A stretch of DNA of 5,628 bases from Pedosphaera sp. (GTDB lineage Bacteria; Verrucomicrobiota; Verrucomicrobiia; Limisphaerales; SIAT01): positions 1 through 5,628 of the forward strand of contig SIAT01000122.1 in NCBI GenBank assembly GCA_009691645.1, in the 5' to 3' direction. The translations under genes and the position numbers were made by a program. The notes beneath the pieces were generated by a model. That model worked only from the letters and a program-made list of their open reading frames with translations. It was not told the origin of the DNA and did not search any database. This document shows positions 5,505 to 5,628 of this stretch, piece after piece. The first letter of the stretch is position 1. Each line of letters begins with the position of its first letter.

Positions 5505-5628
5505 TTCAAAGTATCCTTTCCGTCCGTGAGCCATTCGAGGTTGAAGCGCGCAACCGTCAGCAGGCCGGTCTTGTAGATGTCCTTTCCGTCCGTGCTGCCG
5601 CGCTCGTAGAAGAGGAGGATCGTCCCGT
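5501..5628 (-). CDS. Sialidase (neuraminidase, BNR/Asp-box) family protein, C-terminal 41 residues only
   Basis: The gene enters from the right edge and only its end is present. The last 41 codons read GTILLFYERG, STDGKDIYKTGLLT, VARFNLEWLTDGKDTLK and then TGA at 5503-5501. The pattern G-T-I-x-x-x-Y-E-R-G, then a strand with ARFNLEWLTDG at the very end, is what I recognise from the last blade of six-bladed sialidases of Planctomycetes and Verrucomicrobia. In these the Tyr-Glu pair belongs to the active-site region. Such enzymes release sialic acid or related sugars from glycans, usually outside the cytoplasm. The true substrate cannot be told from the tail. The stop overlaps the next gene's start as ATGA, so the two are likely co-translated. 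The catalytic Asp, Arg triad and Asp-boxes lie outside the window. Confidence 0.7.
   Translation of the reverse strand, partial: GTILLFYERGSTDGKDIYKTGLLTVARFNLEWLTDGKDTLK
5514..5518 (-). promoter_or_regulatory. Shine-Dalgarno site fixing the start of the serine hydrolase gene
   Basis: AAGGA on the minus strand lies 9 bases before the ATG at 5504. It sits inside the 3' end of the sialidase-like gene. It chooses 5504 over the ATG at 5534, and the signal peptide begins directly at the chosen start. It is the clearest ribosome-binding site in the window. Confidence 0.75.
5514..5594 (-). repeat. 15-bp direct repeat at the end of the sialidase-like gene
   Basis: CACGGACGGAAAGGA occurs at 5594-5580 and again at 5528-5514 (minus strand), 66 bases apart and in the same frame. 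Both copies encode TDGKD, and the second also carries the Shine-Dalgarno site of the next gene. It may be chance, or repetition inherent to beta-propeller blade ends. Confidence 0.7.

Noticed and set aside
5505..5534. Longer serine hydrolase start at ATG 5534
   Set aside because: It would put the AAGGA site inside the gene and ten polar residues before the signal peptide. The 5504 start overlaps the upstream stop in the usual ATGA way.
1..5628. CRISPR arrays, tRNA/rRNA genes, insertion sequences, phage or toxin-antitoxin genes
   Set aside because: None seen: there are no regularly spaced direct repeats, no transposase or integrase motifs and no cloverleaf sequence.

Overview
The window is GC-rich bacterial DNA. 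It carries one plus-strand gene at the left edge and a long run of minus-strand genes from about 920 to the right edge. Three things suggest a member of the PVC group, most likely Verrucomicrobiota: a prepilin-type gene with the GFTLIELLVVIAIIGILA start and an LFLDGR-type C-terminus, a paired small secreted protein, and a sialidase-type gene. Shine-Dalgarno sites are also weak or absent at several starts. The phylum call is an inference from gene style, not from a marker comparison.

Layout, left to right. Positions 11-802 (+) encode a secreted, low-complexity Gly/Asn/Gln/Pro-rich protein that ends in three 12-residue tandem repeats. A clear intrinsic terminator at 855-887 follows it. Positions 923-2269 (-) encode Ffh, the SRP54 GTPase, which is complete and converges on the first gene. 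Next come two minus-strand genes 9 nt apart: a decayed prepilin-type gene (2836-3626), then an intact small secreted protein or lipoprotein (2434-2826). Positions 3745-4329 (-) encode a C39/papain-like cysteine peptidase-like protein. It overlaps the stop of a class C beta-lactamase-type serine hydrolase (4326-5504), which in turn overlaps the stop of a sialidase-like gene that enters from the right edge (5501-5628).

The last three genes form a tight minus-strand operon (sialidase-like, serine hydrolase, C39-like) with ATGA and TTGA stop/start overlaps, so they are probably translationally coupled. The serine hydrolase has a signal peptide, and sialidases of this type usually act outside the cytoplasm. 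A role in breaking down extracellular glycans or glycoproteins is possible but not shown. Ffh is a housekeeping gene.

The most notable observation is the prepilin gene. Read through, it gives a full-length family member, but it is interrupted by one frameshift and two in-frame stops (TAA at 3460-3462, TAG at 3325-3327). Short ORF calls would show only its C-terminal 151 codons as a 'hypothetical protein'. I found no CRISPR array, RNA gene, insertion sequence or convincing new defence or mobile system.
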